DNA of 64,000 nucleotides from an uncultured Candidatus Melainabacteria bacterium (GTDB taxonomy: Bacteria; Cyanobacteriota; Vampirovibrionia; Gastranaerophilales; Gastranaerophilaceae): assembly GCA_949841365.1 (NCBI GenBank), contig CATKZI010000001.1:62001-126000 (forward strand), given 5' to 3'. Every line of letters starts with the position of its first letter. Position 1 is the stretch's first letter. The translations under genes and the position numbers were made by a program. The notes under the pieces are model-generated. The model did no database searches, was not told the DNA's origin, and saw only the letters and a list, made by a program, of their open reading frames with translations. Of this stretch, positions 36,439-46,811 are shown in pieces.

Positions 36439-38322
36439 TTAAGCAATTTCATCTAACTGCTCAATTACCTTTTTATTTTTTTCAGCAAATTCATGCCCTC
36501 TTGCAATTATAGCTAATTTTAAAATATTTGCAAGATTTATTGCACAAAGTTCTTTATAATTATCAGGCAATCTCAAAGACCAGTTTGCATCACCCGAAGT
36601 TCCCGGGCGATTGTAAACATCATAAACATTGAAATAATCCGTAAAGAAAATTTGTACATTTTCCGCATTTGATGCAAATAATTCAACCAACTTGGTTTGC
36701 GCCAAAAATTCCGCATCATCTGTAAGTCTGACAATGATGTCATCTTTATTTTCACATTCTGCAAACAAATCATCTACAAGATTTTTGGCATGCAAATAAC
36801 CTGTGTGAGTGTGAATATTTTGATCAGCCCACATTTTTATCGGTTCGTTGTCATGAGTTCCAACCATTGCCCAGCATTTTTTGCCGATATTACAACATCT
36901 GTAAGGGTCTTTGGGCTTATCTGCTTCAACAAACTGAGTCAGTTTCATGCCCTGCAAACCGAATTGTTCCATAACCGATGCTACAGGATTTGTTAAAGTA
37001 CCCAAATCCTCACATACGATTGCATCTTTATCCAAACCTTCTTCTTTGGCTGCGGCAATAACAATTCTTTCAATCAATCTGCCATAATCTCTGATTTGTT
37101 CTTTTGTCAGAGTTTTTACTCGTTTTTCTTTATCTGCGGTAACTTCCTCATTCAAATCTTCCATTTTTGCAATTGCATATTTTGAAAGTTCGGGATGTTC
37201 GGGAGATGAATACAATCTGCCTGCACCTTGTTCAATTTTAGGTTTTTTACCGGCTTTATAAACCCAAGGATCAATAAGTCCTACAATATGGTCAATTCTG
37301 ACACCACCGGGGTTTTCTTTGAACATTTTTTTATAAAGATTTTTTAAAAGCATTCCGCCTTCGTCTAATGAACCGTCAGCATTGTACATTCTGTCAGGAG
37401 CCATAACAGGGAATCCCCAAGCCTGACCGTCTTTTGAAAAATAATCAGGAGGACAGCCCAAGCACCAGCCTTTCAGGAATAATGACTGATATGCCCATGT
37501 GTCGCGGTCAGAGAATGCAACCTGTCTGTCTGCAATCATTTTAATGTCATGTTTTTTAGCAAATTCGCGAGTTTCTTCATTTTGTTTGCTTATAATGAAT
37601 TGAACAAATTTGTAAAGTTCAATTTCATTTGAATATTTGCTTTCAATTTCTTTAATTCTTTCGGCAAACTGCATTTTTTCTTCGTTAGATTGAGGATTAA
37701 AAAGATTTTTATCGGTTTCTGAATTCCACAAAGGCCAATAATCATTTCCATGCTCAATTGATAAAGCTTCATATAAGCTATCCTTATCTAACCAGAAATC
37801 ATTTTCACGTTTAAATACTTCAAATTCTTTTGCAAGTTTTTTAACGGGATTAACTTTAAAATTATTCCACGCTTCTTCTAAAGCTTGATTATATTTATTA
37901 TAAACATAAGAATAAGCTGTTTTGTTTGTATCTTTGTTAGGATTATTACTTACAATTTCATAATACGTAGTTTCTGAAAGTATATTTCCCCATGCTTTTT
38001 CGGTTAATTCTTTCAGATTAATAAACAACGGATTTCCTGAAAAAATTGTACCGGTATAAGGTGAAGAATCACAGCTTTTAGTTTTACCTGCAGGTCCAAG
38101 CTGAATTGCATCAAACAAACCGTGCGCATATTCAATAAACTCTTTACCTCCGTCAGTATTTACACTGCCAAAACCTGTATTTTGATTTTCAGCAGACGGG
38201 AAACTGCCATTGTGCATAATAAATGCAATATTTTTTTTACCAAGAGCCTTAAGAGCTTTTCTAATAGTTTTTTTAGCTTTTTCGTCCAAAACGTTAGATG
38301 TTTTTTCTAAGATACAATTCAT
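36439..38322 (-). CDS. malQ: 4-alpha-glucanotransferase (GH77)
   Basis: 627 aa from ATG at 38322, preceded by AGAGGGG; the longer frame to 38373 has no ribosome site. GH77 blocks: SSPYTGTIFSGNPLFINL, GGVRIDHIVGL (nucleophile Asp region), VCEDLGTLTNPVASVMEQFGLQGMKL (acid/base Glu region), WAMVGTHDNEPIKMW (stabilising Asp). It rearranges maltodextrins in the cytoplasm. A good match to bacterial MalQ, with an inserted helical segment (about 130-290). The gene is alone. Confidence 0.93.
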   Translation of the reverse strand: MNCILEKTSNVLDEKAKKTIRKALKALGKKNIAFIMHNGSFPSAENQNTGFGSVNTDGGKEFIEYAHGLFDAIQLGPAGKTKSCDSSPYTGTIFSGNPLFINLKELTEKAWGNILSETTYYEIVSNNPNKDTNKTAYSYVYNKYNQALEEAWNNFKVNPVKKLAKEFEVFKRENDFWLDKDSLYEALSIEHGNDYWPLWNSETDKNLFNPQSNEEKMQFAERIKEIESKYSNEIELYKFVQFIISKQNEETREFAKKHDIKMIADRQVAFSDRDTWAYQSLFLKGWCLGCPPDYFSKDGQAWGFPVMAPDRMYNADGSLDEGGMLLKNLYKKMFKENPGGVRIDHIVGLIDPWVYKAGKKPKIEQGAGRLYSSPEHPELSKYAIAKMEDLNEEVTADKEKRVKTLTKEQIRDYGRLIERIVIAAAKEEGLDKDAIVCEDLGTLTNPVASVMEQFGLQGMKLTQFVEADKPKDPYRCCNIGKKCWAMVGTHDNEPIKMWADQNIHTHTGYLHAKNLVDDLFAECENKDDIIVRLTDDAEFLAQTKLVELFASNAENVQIFFTDYFNVYDVYNRPGTSGDANWSLRLPDNYKELCAINLANILKLAIIARGHEFAEKNKKVIEQLDEIA

Positions 38323-38388
38323 AATTACCCCTCTTTCGAAAAAAATGATAACATGAGGTAAAAATTTTTTCAAGAAACTTTTTCTTGG

Positions 38389-38451
38389 TTACTCGCGATT
38401 AACTGGTCTACCGGCAAAGCTCAACGCTTTGACCGTTTGCCCTCAGCTCGC
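38389..38451 (+). repeat. GC-rich hairpin element (family member C)
   Basis: TTACTCGCGATTAACTGG at the left, hairpin CAAAGC-tcaac-GCTTTG (38415-38431), GCCCTCAGCTCGC at the right. Same order of blocks as element A (24281-24373). Confidence 0.6.
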
Positions 38452-38511
38452 AATCCGCAAATCTAATCCTTAAGAATTAGTTAAAAATAATTAATATTTT
38501 ATGTAAAATAC

Positions 38512-38540
38512 TTGACAAATTTGAACTTAAATAATAAAAT
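38512..38540 (+). promoter_or_regulatory. strong promoter for the 220-aa pilin
   Basis: TTGACA (38512-38517), 17-bp spacer, TAAAAT (38535-38540), giving a leader of about 115 nt. The paralogous pilin at 60658 has TTGACA-17-TAAACT, so both are under sigma-70-type promoters with long leaders. Confidence 0.8.
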
Positions 38541-38661
38541 AAAAATAAGAGAAGATTTTTTCAAGATAGTTTTATGCACATTTTAGTATTAAGAGATTCG
38601 AGTTTAGGACATAAAATATATTGAGAGATCGCAAGATTTACAAAAGAAAGGTGAAAAGATT

Positions 38662-39324
38662 ATGACAAAAAGATTCGGCTTCACACTTGCAGAAGTGTTG
38701 ATTACATTAGGTATCATCGGGGTTGTAGCAGCAATGACTATGCCTACATTGATGAACTCAACTCAAGGTGCTCAATACAAAGCAGCTTACAAAAAAGCTT
38801 TGTCAGCTTTAGGTCAAGCAGTTACATTGAACGTTGCATTGGACGACAGCAGTTTCGCTGATACTGACGCTGGTACAGCAGGTTCTGCAGATGCAGCAGG
38901 CACAAACAAAGACATACCTACTATCGGTAGTATCTTGAATGCACGTATGAACGTTGTTAAAGTAACTAAAGGTGACGGTGTTGGTTATACTATTACTGAT
39001 GCATCACTTCCATCAGCTACAAAACTTTCTCAAGCTGGAACAAATACAACATTGTTCTTTAACGATGGTATTACATTTACATTCGTTGCAGGTGACAAAG
39101 GATGTTCTTCAGGATTAGCTGGTACAGCTGACAATATTTGTAAAGGTTACATCGACGTAAACGGAGCTAAAGGACCTAACAAAGTTGTTTCTTGTTCTAA
39201 CGCTAATGCTACAGCAGAAAACTGTGTTGCAGAAAACCCAACAGACGTATATCCTGTTAAATTCTACAACCAAACAGTATTACCAAACTCTCCTGCAGCA
39301 AGAGCTGTTCTTTACGGAAAGTAA
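38662..39324 (+). CDS. type IV pilin-like protein
   Basis: 220 aa. Leader MTKRFG, then FTLAEVLITLGIIGVVAAMTMPTLM, the N-methylation-type prepilin helix with Glu at +5. The body is Ala/Thr/Asp-rich with four Cys near the C-terminus (GCSSG, NICKGY, VSCSN, ENCVAEN) and a closing motif YPVKFYNQTVLPNSPAARAVLYGK shared with the 60658 protein. It should be cut by prepilin peptidase and assembled at the inner membrane. Leader SD AAAGGTGAAAAG is identical to that of the 60658 paralogue. Confidence 0.92.
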   Translation: MTKRFGFTLAEVLITLGIIGVVAAMTMPTLMNSTQGAQYKAAYKKALSALGQAVTLNVALDDSSFADTDAGTAGSADAAGTNKDIPTIGSILNARMNVVKVTKGDGVGYTITDASLPSATKLSQAGTNTTLFFNDGITFTFVAGDKGCSSGLAGTADNICKGYIDVNGAKGPNKVVSCSNANATAENCVAENPTDVYPVKFYNQTVLPNSPAARAVLYGK

Positions 39325-39342
39325 TCTGTATAAAGATAACAA

Positions 39343-39370
39343 AAAAGAGAGCCGATTGGCTCTCTTTTTT
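39343..39370 (+). terminator. terminator of the 220-aa pilin
   Basis: AAAAGAGAGCC (39343-39353) pairs with GGCTCTCTTTT (39358-39368) around GATT, followed by T. Confidence 0.92.
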
Positions 39371-39483
39371 TATGATATAATCATTCTGCAGGGTAAAAGA
39401 AATCCAAACTTTTAAAGAAACATCAGCAACAACAAAAATACGTCAGTTTCGGCTGATAGTTCAATGAAAGGTGGATTGATATT

Positions 39484-39564
39484 ATGGAAAACTTCAATTT
39501 GAGTTTATTTTTAATTCTTTTGATTTTATACGTAATAAAAAATGATACCCACCTGAACAGATGA
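39484..39564 (+). CDS. 26-aa hydrophobic peptide
   Basis: ATG at 39484, 9 bp after AAAGGTGG. The peptide is MENFNLSLFLILLILYVIKN followed by DTHLNR: one short membrane helix with a charged tail. TATAAT at 39376-39381 could start its transcript, and a hairpin follows the stop. Size and layout resemble type I toxin peptides; no antisense RNA has been shown. Confidence 0.5.
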   Translation: MENFNLSLFLILLILYVIKNDTHLNR

Positions 39565-39568
39565 GTAT
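39540..39568 (+). terminator. imperfect hairpin over the end of the 26-aa ORF
   Basis: TGATAC and GTATCA at the ends with inner CA/TG and CTG/CAG pairs around AA. There is no clean T run, so it may be a structural or processing hairpin. A second hairpin GGTAGT/ACTACC follows at 39592-39610. The rest of 39565-39649 holds nothing recognisable. Confidence 0.4.
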
Positions 39569-39649
39569 CACGTCAATTTCTTAAAGGATTTCGGTAGTCT
39601 GGTAAACTACCACCCTGTGATTATATTATTTACGATTTTTTTCAATTTG

Positions 39650-41281
39650 TCAAGTATTAAAAAACTTATTTAATAAAAGCGGAACAAATTTTGCATTCAA
39701 CGCACTGAAATCAAATACAAATTCGTTAACTCCCGCTTTTGAAAGTTCTTCCAACTCCTCAAAACGCTCCATTATAGTATCTTCAAACATGTGCATACGG
39801 CAGAAACCGTCGCAGGTAAACGGCAGCAATTTATCCAAAGACGGATCGTGAAGCGCAAACCCTCCTCTGTGACACGGAGCTTTGCAAGACAAACGGGAAA
39901 TTATTGCACTGTCGTTATTTAAAGGACACAACCCAAGACTCGGGACTCTTATATTCCCTGCAATTGTATATTTTTTGTTCGGAATGTCATTTTTAATCTT
40001 TTTAATCGTTTTTAAATCCGCAAATGTCGTAAAGTCAATTGTATTAATCTGCGACAAATTATTCAAACATTTTATGGAAAGACTGTTTAACAGATTAATT
40101 CCCTGACCTATTTCAATAGGAATATGATTAATTTCAGGGTCATTAATAGCTGTCCAAAAATATCCGATATTATTTATAATAAGACTATCTGGCGCAGGAT
40201 TTGAGAGCAAAATTTGTTTTACATACTCGTACACCCTGTCAAAGTCGCGTTCAATAAGAATTCTCGGCGTTGAGAGCTGAAATTTTATCCCGTATTTTGT
40301 ACAGAATTTTTTAACCTTCATAATAATATCGTTAAAACTGCTCACTGCAAGATCTGCAGTAGAGAGAATTTCGCCGTATTCAATCGAATAAACGGGATTA
40401 ATTCCTGTCTTTTTAATAAATTTTTCGAGCTCTTTAATCTGTGCTAGTTCCGACAAACGAAAATTAATCTTATACAAATCTTTTTTGGAATAATCCGTAT
40501 CTTTTTTAATACGTGTTGTTTTAATATCCCATTCAAAATTTTTAATATTACGGCTGAATTTAAAATCCTGTCCTTCAGCGCTTTCCACTACTCCCAAAAA
40601 ATGATTTGTGCGATAAATACTTTTTCTTACGTGCTTGAACGGGAGCTTTTGATTTTTGAATAGTTTCGGTTTATCGAGAATTTTTTGGATTAATTCAATC
40701 CCTTCAAGAATTTCTTCGGAGCTATTGAATTTTCCTTTAATAACAACCCTATCAATTGCCTTCATTTTTTTGATATCTTCTGCGCAGAAAGGCAGATTGT
40801 CGCTGTCGATTGCAAGCGGAAGTTTTGTGTACTGCTTAATTTTAGCAATATTTTTTAGATAAATTTCCTCTGTAATAATAATTTCGTCAACTTTATGGAA
40901 ATTACTGATAAAATCAATTCCCGCAAGGTTATGAATATCAAAATAGGAATCTACAATTACCTTAAAAGGCAAATTAAAAACTTTTATCGCCTCAAGGATT
41001 GCAAAACTGTTTATAAAAATCCCGTCGATACCTGCCGTTTTCAAAAACTTCAGCATCTTTTTAATTTCAGGCAAATTTTCCTCTGTAATATCATGTTTAA
41101 AATTAATGTAAATCGCACAGCCCGAGCGTTTTGCCATATCAACAAATTCGTTGACATATTCAAAATTGCTGTTCAAAAACTTTTTGTAATAAACGTAAAA
41201 ATCCCTGCATTTGGATGCTTTTGAGAAAACTTCAATATCTTCCGGCTTTTTTACCGGCGCAACTATTCTTATATTTTCCAT
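39650..41281 (-). CDS. divergent U32-like protein
   Basis: 543 aa. The N-terminal half resembles the U32 barrel (IYINFKHDITEENLPEIKKMLKFLKTAGIDGIFIN, LPLAIDSDNLPF), but the standard four-Cys block is altered. A C-terminal Cys cluster is present: SLGLCPLN, LSCKAPCHRGGF, FTCDGFCRMHMFED. Such a cluster could bind an Fe-S centre. It may act in RNA modification as other U32 proteins do. Transcribed alone, divergent from the giant gene at 41322. Confidence 0.6.
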   Translation of the reverse strand: MENIRIVAPVKKPEDIEVFSKASKCRDFYVYYKKFLNSNFEYVNEFVDMAKRSGCAIYINFKHDITEENLPEIKKMLKFLKTAGIDGIFINSFAILEAIKVFNLPFKVIVDSYFDIHNLAGIDFISNFHKVDEIIITEEIYLKNIAKIKQYTKLPLAIDSDNLPFCAEDIKKMKAIDRVVIKGKFNSSEEILEGIELIQKILDKPKLFKNQKLPFKHVRKSIYRTNHFLGVVESAEGQDFKFSRNIKNFEWDIKTTRIKKDTDYSKKDLYKINFRLSELAQIKELEKFIKKTGINPVYSIEYGEILSTADLAVSSFNDIIMKVKKFCTKYGIKFQLSTPRILIERDFDRVYEYVKQILLSNPAPDSLIINNIGYFWTAINDPEINHIPIEIGQGINLLNSLSIKCLNNLSQINTIDFTTFADLKTIKKIKNDIPNKKYTIAGNIRVPSLGLCPLNNDSAIISRLSCKAPCHRGGFALHDPSLDKLLPFTCDGFCRMHMFEDTIMERFEELEELSKAGVNEFVFDFSALNAKFVPLLLNKFFNT

Positions 41282-41321
41282 AAATTAATTATACCACAGA
41301 ATTTGTGATATAATTTTATAC

Positions 41322-44300
41322 GTGGGCAGGATTATAAAAATTTTACTTTTAATATTTACAATATTGTACGGAGCTTATTATTGGGCTGTACCCGCACTTG
41401 TTAAGCTACCCGAAAACCTTGACCTTGAAGGTTACAAAATCTCAATGGAAAACCCTAAAATAAAAACAGGTTTAATTCCGTCAATAGAATTTTCTGCCCA
41501 AAATGTCTCACTACTCAACGATGACAGCACAAAAGCTCTTGAAATTAAAAATCCCGATATTAACATAAGACTTTTGCCGTTACTGCTGAAAAAAGTTGAT
41601 ATACAAAATTTTACGGCTGATGAGATTAATGCCGATTTAATTCTCGACACCGACAAAACTTTAAAACTCGGTCAATACAAACTTGAAAGCAATTCTCCCG
41701 CGCCATCTTTAACACTTCATCAAGCATTGGTTGAAAAATACAACCTGAGTTTTGATAACAAAATTTTAAATCAAAAAATGTCACTGACTGCCAAAACTGA
41801 AACCACACAAGAAGGACACCAGCTTATTACGGCAGATGTAAGCAAAGTTAAAATTATTTCTGACATAAATTTTATCAATAACGGGTTGAAAATCAATGCA
41901 TTAAAAGTTTCAGGTGACAATATCAGTGCATTTGCATCAGGTAAAATTACTCATCAAGATGCAAAGTTACCGCATCTTGATATGAAAATCGGTGTAAATA
42001 ATTCAAAAGCGGAAAATATTTTACCGTTAATCCCTGATATTCCAAACCTATCGCCTGATATGGACTTAATCCTTTTAAAACAAACAGGCTTCTGGGGTGA
42101 TGCATCCGCAAACTTGGAAATCAAGGGAAAAGCCGATTATCCGAATGTTTACGGACAAGTACTTGTAAAAAATGCCTATATGGTTCAACCTATCCCAAAC
42201 GCTGAAAAAGCTACGATAAAATTGGCATTTCGCGGTGACAAGATGGATTTAGACGTAAAAGTTCCGACAAGCCCGACACAAACTGTTTGGGTAAACGGCC
42301 CGATTAACCTGGATAAAGAAAGAACCGCAGATTTACATATCACTAGTACAAAAGATGTTGATTTAAAAACTGCTCAAATTGTACTTAATCCGCTTCATGA
42401 AATCCTGCATTTTGACATTGGACCTGTACCTATTATGGATATCAAAGGTAAAGGCGGAATTAATCTCCATGTTATAGGAACGCGCAAAAACCCGCACGGT
42501 TGGGGACAATTTACATTCAAAAATGCAACGGTATCGTTTTTAGATATTCACAATATGGTTCTGACTAACGGCTCGGGAACACTTGATTTCAAAAACCAGG
42601 ATACGTTATTCCAGACAAAAACCGCAACACTAAACGGCAAACCGATTTCTGTCAAAGGCACATGCTCACTTTTAGGCAATCTTAACTTTGACGTAATTTC
42701 AAACGGACAGGATTTAGCAAAACTTTTGACTACAATAAGAACATCTCCGATGCTTGAAGATATTCAAAAACTGCTCACACCGCTTGAAAAAATTTCGGGC
42801 AATGCAAATGTAAAAATAAACCTTTACGGACAGGTGAAAGATATTAATGATGTTGTCTTCAACAAAAATATTTTTGCAAAAGGAACAATTGAACTTCTTT
42901 CGGATTGGCTTAAATTAAAAGACACACCTGCCGTAAAAACCTCCGGCACAGTAAACTTTGACAACTTAAATGCCGATTTCAATCTTCAATCCGCAATAAA
43001 TACGTCTAAACTGGACATTACGGGAAAAATTAAAGACAATTACGGAAACATAAAAGTCGTTTCAAACCGCTTTAATCTCGGTGACGTGATTAAAACAGTG
43101 AAAGATTTATCTACAATAAACTCAAGCTTTATCGCAAAATATGACGGAAAAATCGACAATATAGACTTGAACAAACTCTGGGTAAAAGGCAAAATTTACA
43201 ACAATAAAGGTTCAAAAAGCTCAATTATCGTAAACAACAGCGATTTTGAACTAAAAAATTCAACCTTCAAACTTGGAAAAATTAATGCGAAATTCGGTCA
43301 AATGCCTTTACTCGTTGAAGGCAGAGTGACAAATATTGCACAAAATCCAAATCTCAATTTATACGTAAATGCAAAGCCTTCACAAGACTTTTTTGATGAA
43401 TTTTTCAACAAAAAATCAGTTTATCCGATAAAACTTAAAGGTGATGCAAATCTTTCATCAAGAGTTACGGGAACTGTTAACAACCTGAATACAAAAACTG
43501 TCCTGAATATTTCCGAAAATTCAAATATCTACTATATGGGCGCAACAATCGGTGATGTCGAAAATCCTGTAAGGATTACGGTTGATAATACACTTTCGGG
43601 CGACAAATTAAAAATTAATAATCTTCAATATGATAAAATAATTACTTCACAAAACAACAGAGCATATACAGCAACACAGCTGAATGCTTCAGGAACATTA
43701 CAAATCCTGAATGACAATAATATTGCGTTTAATAATTTCAGGATAAAAACCCAAACGCCGTCAGATGCAAAGATTTTCAACATAATTTTCAGAAAACCGT
43801 TTATGAAACAAGGTGTTTTTACATCTGATTTAGTCCTGAACGGAACTTCACTAAACCCGAAAATCCTCGGCAGAATGGATATTACAAGCATTGATATCCC
43901 GTTTTTCGATTCCACAATCCGCGATATTAATCTTAATTTCAAACCCGACAAGATTTACATAAAATCTAAAGGAACGGTTTTGACCAACGAAATTCAGCTT
44001 GATGCGCAAATGAAAAACAATCTCATTTCGCCTTATATTGTGGACACGGTCAACGTAAAACTCGCGGATTTGGATATCAACAAAATCACTGATACTTTGA
44101 GAGATTTGGAAGCCGAAGCAACAAGAAAACCAACTTCACACAAAACAAATTCTCAATTTGATATCTCACAGCTTGTCATAAATAATGCAAATATTGAAGC
44201 TGACAAAATTAAGGTCAGAAACATAAACGCTGATAATTTTACCGCAAAACTTAAGCTTGATAACAAAAACCTGCTTGATGTAAGTAATTTCAAATTTGAT

Positions 44301-45041
44301 ATTGCACAAGGGTCTGTACTTGGAAATTTACAGCACAACCTGTTAAATCACAGAACAGATTTGGATATTCACCTTAACAATGCAAACGCTCTGATTATGT
44401 CGGAGGCTTTATTTGATTTGAAAGGACAGGTTTACGGACTTGTAAACGGTGATTTTACATTATCCTGTAAAGGTGACACGCAGGATGAATGCTTCAAAAC
44501 ACTTGGCGGAAACGGAACTTTCAAAATCGCAGACGGAAGAATGCCAAAACTCGGGTCGCTTGAATACCTTTTAAAAGCTGGAAATCTATTTAAAGGCGGA
44601 ATTGCAGGCTTATCCATAAACAGCATAATCGATTTGGTAACTCCTTTGAAAACAGGAAACTTTGAAAGTATATCGGGTGATATGCACCTTGCAAACGGTA
44701 TTGCAGACAAGATAAATGTTTATTCAAGCGGAAACGATTTGAATATGTATATGACAGGTTCATATAATGTAGTAACTTCGGTTGCTGATATGCAGATTTT
44801 AGGAAGCTTATCTAAGAATATTACAACAGTGTTCGGGAAAATTAAAAACGCATCCTTGAATACTTTGTTTAACACAATTCCGGGGGTTAACGACCAGACA
44901 GAAAAGCTTTTGATGCAGGAAGATATCTCAAAAATTCCTAACATCAAAAATGCAACGGATATCTACAGAATTTTTGCCGTAGAGATTAACGGCGACATCA
45001 ACGGCGACAAATACGTTAAAAGCTTCAAATGGGTCAAATAA
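41322..45041 (+). CDS. TamB/AsmA-like bridge protein
   Basis: 1239 aa from GTG. One N-terminal membrane segment (IIKILLLIFTILYGAYYWAVPALV), then about 1200 residues of alternating beta strands, the beta-groove architecture of AsmA/TamB/YhdP family proteins. The C-terminal 250 residues include LGSLEYLLKAGNLFKGGIAGLSINSIIDLV, VVTSVADMQILGSLSKNITTVFGKI and a closing region, recalling the AsmA_2/DUF3971 C-terminus. Such proteins bridge inner and outer membranes and carry phospholipid. Together with the MCE protein it implies a true outer membrane. Confidence 0.85.
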   Translation: MGRIIKILLLIFTILYGAYYWAVPALVKLPENLDLEGYKISMENPKIKTGLIPSIEFSAQNVSLLNDDSTKALEIKNPDINIRLLPLLLKKVDIQNFTADEINADLILDTDKTLKLGQYKLESNSPAPSLTLHQALVEKYNLSFDNKILNQKMSLTAKTETTQEGHQLITADVSKVKIISDINFINNGLKINALKVSGDNISAFASGKITHQDAKLPHLDMKIGVNNSKAENILPLIPDIPNLSPDMDLILLKQTGFWGDASANLEIKGKADYPNVYGQVLVKNAYMVQPIPNAEKATIKLAFRGDKMDLDVKVPTSPTQTVWVNGPINLDKERTADLHITSTKDVDLKTAQIVLNPLHEILHFDIGPVPIMDIKGKGGINLHVIGTRKNPHGWGQFTFKNATVSFLDIHNMVLTNGSGTLDFKNQDTLFQTKTATLNGKPISVKGTCSLLGNLNFDVISNGQDLAKLLTTIRTSPMLEDIQKLLTPLEKISGNANVKINLYGQVKDINDVVFNKNIFAKGTIELLSDWLKLKDTPAVKTSGTVNFDNLNADFNLQSAINTSKLDITGKIKDNYGNIKVVSNRFNLGDVIKTVKDLSTINSSFIAKYDGKIDNIDLNKLWVKGKIYNNKGSKSSIIVNNSDFELKNSTFKLGKINAKFGQMPLLVEGRVTNIAQNPNLNLYVNAKPSQDFFDEFFNKKSVYPIKLKGDANLSSRVTGTVNNLNTKTVLNISENSNIYYMGATIGDVENPVRITVDNTLSGDKLKINNLQYDKIITSQNNRAYTATQLNASGTLQILNDNNIAFNNFRIKTQTPSDAKIFNIIFRKPFMKQGVFTSDLVLNGTSLNPKILGRMDITSIDIPFFDSTIRDINLNFKPDKIYIKSKGTVLTNEIQLDAQMKNNLISPYIVDTVNVKLADLDINKITDTLRDLEAEATRKPTSHKTNSQFDISQLVINNANIEADKIKVRNINADNFTAKLKLDNKNLLDVSNFKFDIAQGSVLGNLQHNLLNHRTDLDIHLNNANALIMSEALFDLKGQVYGLVNGDFTLSCKGDTQDECFKTLGGNGTFKIADGRMPKLGSLEYLLKAGNLFKGGIAGLSINSIIDLVTPLKTGNFESISGDMHLANGIADKINVYSSGNDLNMYMTGSYNVVTSVADMQILGSLSKNITTVFGKIKNASLNTLFNTIPGVNDQTEKLLMQEDISKIPNIKNATDIYRIFAVEINGDINGDKYVKSFKWVK

Positions 45042-45044
45042 TTC

Positions 45045-45512
45045 TTATAAATCTATTTCATCAGAAGTATATAATATATGTTCAACACCAGCAGGGATCT
45101 TACCATCATTTCCTTTTACAAAAAGTACTGGAAATAGAAAAAACCAACCAATGTGTGCCCAATATTTACCCTCACCTTTATCCAAAATATTACCTCTAAG
45201 ATAAATAATATTACCATTAGATTGAACTATTTTAAAATTACTTATTTCTAATTCTCCAGGGATACCGAGAATAAAATTATTTTTCTTGGCTATAACTTGC
45301 CCTGTAACTTCAGTATCTGGTTTTATTAAAGTTTGCTTATTTACTTTCACAGGCACTGCTACAGCCAATTTAACATCTTGCCCAACTCGAACACTATCTG
45401 CATCTATCTCTCTTTTAGGTTTGATAATAACTGGTGTACCTTCAGGCAACACAACCGCAAATACTTCAACTTGCAGACACAACAACATTAACAATACTAA
45501 TATCTTTTTCAT
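45045..45512 (-). CDS. unknown exported beta-rich protein
   Basis: 155 aa from ATG at 45512; the longer frame overlapping yidD is not credible. Signal peptide MKKILVLLMLLCLQVEVFA, then a beta-rich domain: PEGTPVIIKPKREIDADSVRVGQDVKLAVAVPV, LIKPDTEVTGQVIAKKNNF, GELEISNFKIVQSNGNIIYLRG. This resembles the repeated structure of outer-membrane-associated or OstA/SpoVID-like beta proteins, but no family is certain. It is last in the minus-strand group downstream of the export cluster. Confidence 0.7.
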   Translation of the reverse strand: MKKILVLLMLLCLQVEVFAVVLPEGTPVIIKPKREIDADSVRVGQDVKLAVAVPVKVNKQTLIKPDTEVTGQVIAKKNNFILGIPGELEISNFKIVQSNGNIIYLRGNILDKGEGKYWAHIGWFFLFPVLFVKGNDGKIPAGVEHILYTSDEIDL

Positions 45513-45570
45513 AATTTTCTCTTTCTTTTCTTGTTCAAGATTATAACACAATAAAAAAATATACAAGAAT

Positions 45571-45777
45571 TTACGGTACAGGATCATATCCACCCTCGTT
45601 ACCCGGGTGGCATCTTGCAATCCGCTTAATTCCGAGCCAACCGCCTTTCAAAACTCCGTATTTTAAAACAGCCTGCTTTGTATACTCCGAACACGTCGGA
45701 TAAAACCTGCACACCGAAGGCGTAAGTCTTGAAATCTTTTGATATATTGAGATTAAAAATAAAAAAACTTTTTTCAT
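45571..45777 (-). CDS. yidD: membrane protein insertion efficiency factor YidD
   Basis: 68 aa with the family pattern [28 protein letters not shown] and [28 protein letters not shown]. It assists YidC in membrane-protein insertion. It is usually between rnpA and yidC; here it lies apart, overlapping the end of the TPR gene upstream by 1 bp. Confidence 0.95.
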   Translation of the reverse strand: MKKVFLFLISIYQKISRLTPSVCRFYPTCSEYTKQAVLKYGVLKGGWLGIKRIARCHPGNEGGYDPVP

Positions 45778-46796
45778 TATTTACCCAATGTATCCTTTAC
45801 GAATTTTTCCAAATGTACTCTTACCTCAGGCTTTTTAGCCTCAAATTGCTGTTTATCAGTTGTAATTTTACCATTATTTGTAAATACTTCCATCCCGTGA
45901 TAACAAATCCATTCCGGACTTGGTCTGTTTGGGTTTTTAAGATCCCAATCCAAAACCTTTTGAGTTATTTCTGCCCGATATTTTACACCTTTATCAGACA
46001 TATATTTTACGGTATTTGGAGCAAGCAGCGGTTCCATTTGAACAGCACCCGCAGCCGAACGATCTTTACAAACAAAAACATCTTGCATTGAACGATATCT
46101 ACCTATTGCGTACAACAATGACGCTAAATCTTTATCTTTTGTGAAAATTTCATCTGCAACCGCAACATAATAGACAGGCAAAACGTCCGGAGCAAAGTTT
46201 TTTACCTTGTTTTGAATTTCCTGTTTTTTTCTTGGCGGTGCATTTTGATATTCCTGCCCTAAATAAATAGGGTCTTTAACATAACGATAATTTACAGCTT
46301 TTCCGTTTTGGCTAACTTCAATGATTATGCCGCTTTTTTCCTGAACAGCCCTTTCCCGTTGTTTTTTTGCCAATTCATTGTCAGGATTTAATTTCAATGC
46401 TTTATCATAATCAGAAATAGCTTTGTCATATTGTTTATCATGCCAATATGCCAACCCTCTGTTTTGATACAAATCAACCAGCTTATCCGATGACACATGT
46501 GATATCAAATAAGTATAGGTTTCAATAGCTTTTTTGTAATCACCAAGTTCATCCTGAGCTAAACCTTTAAAAAAATAAGCCATTTCAAAATCAGGATAAC
46601 GTTTTATTGCATCTAGTGATAATTTTTCTAACTTTTCCCAATCTTCACTATAAAACGCTTCTTTTATACTATTTTTATAGAAATTCATTACCTGTTCATC
46701 ATTACCTATCGGTAGACCGTTAGAACAAGCCTTTACGCCTATCAGCAATACAAACAATAAAACAGGAACTACTAAAATATACCATATTTTTTTCAT
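45777..46796 (-). CDS. membrane-anchored TPR protein
   Basis: 339 aa. An N-terminal hydrophobic segment ([21 protein letters not shown]) could be an anchor or a lipoprotein-like signal with the Cys at residue 24, although the residues before it are not a standard lipobox. TPR repeats run from about 40 to 150 ([52 protein letters not shown]). The C-terminal half is unrecognised ([43 protein letters not shown]). It follows flhA after 15 bp, so it may be transcribed with the export genes. An assembly role is possible but only inferred from position. Confidence 0.75.
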   Translation of the reverse strand: MKKIWYILVVPVLLFVLLIGVKACSNGLPIGNDEQVMNFYKNSIKEAFYSEDWEKLEKLSLDAIKRYPDFEMAYFFKGLAQDELGDYKKAIETYTYLISHVSSDKLVDLYQNRGLAYWHDKQYDKAISDYDKALKLNPDNELAKKQRERAVQEKSGIIIEVSQNGKAVNYRYVKDPIYLGQEYQNAPPRKKQEIQNKVKNFAPDVLPVYYVAVADEIFTKDKDLASLLYAIGRYRSMQDVFVCKDRSAAGAVQMEPLLAPNTVKYMSDKGVKYRAEITQKVLDWDLKNPNRPSPEWICYHGMEVFTNNGKITTDKQQFEAKKPEVRVHLEKFVKDTLGK

Positions 46797-46811
46797 ATCC
46801 TCTCCTTATAT

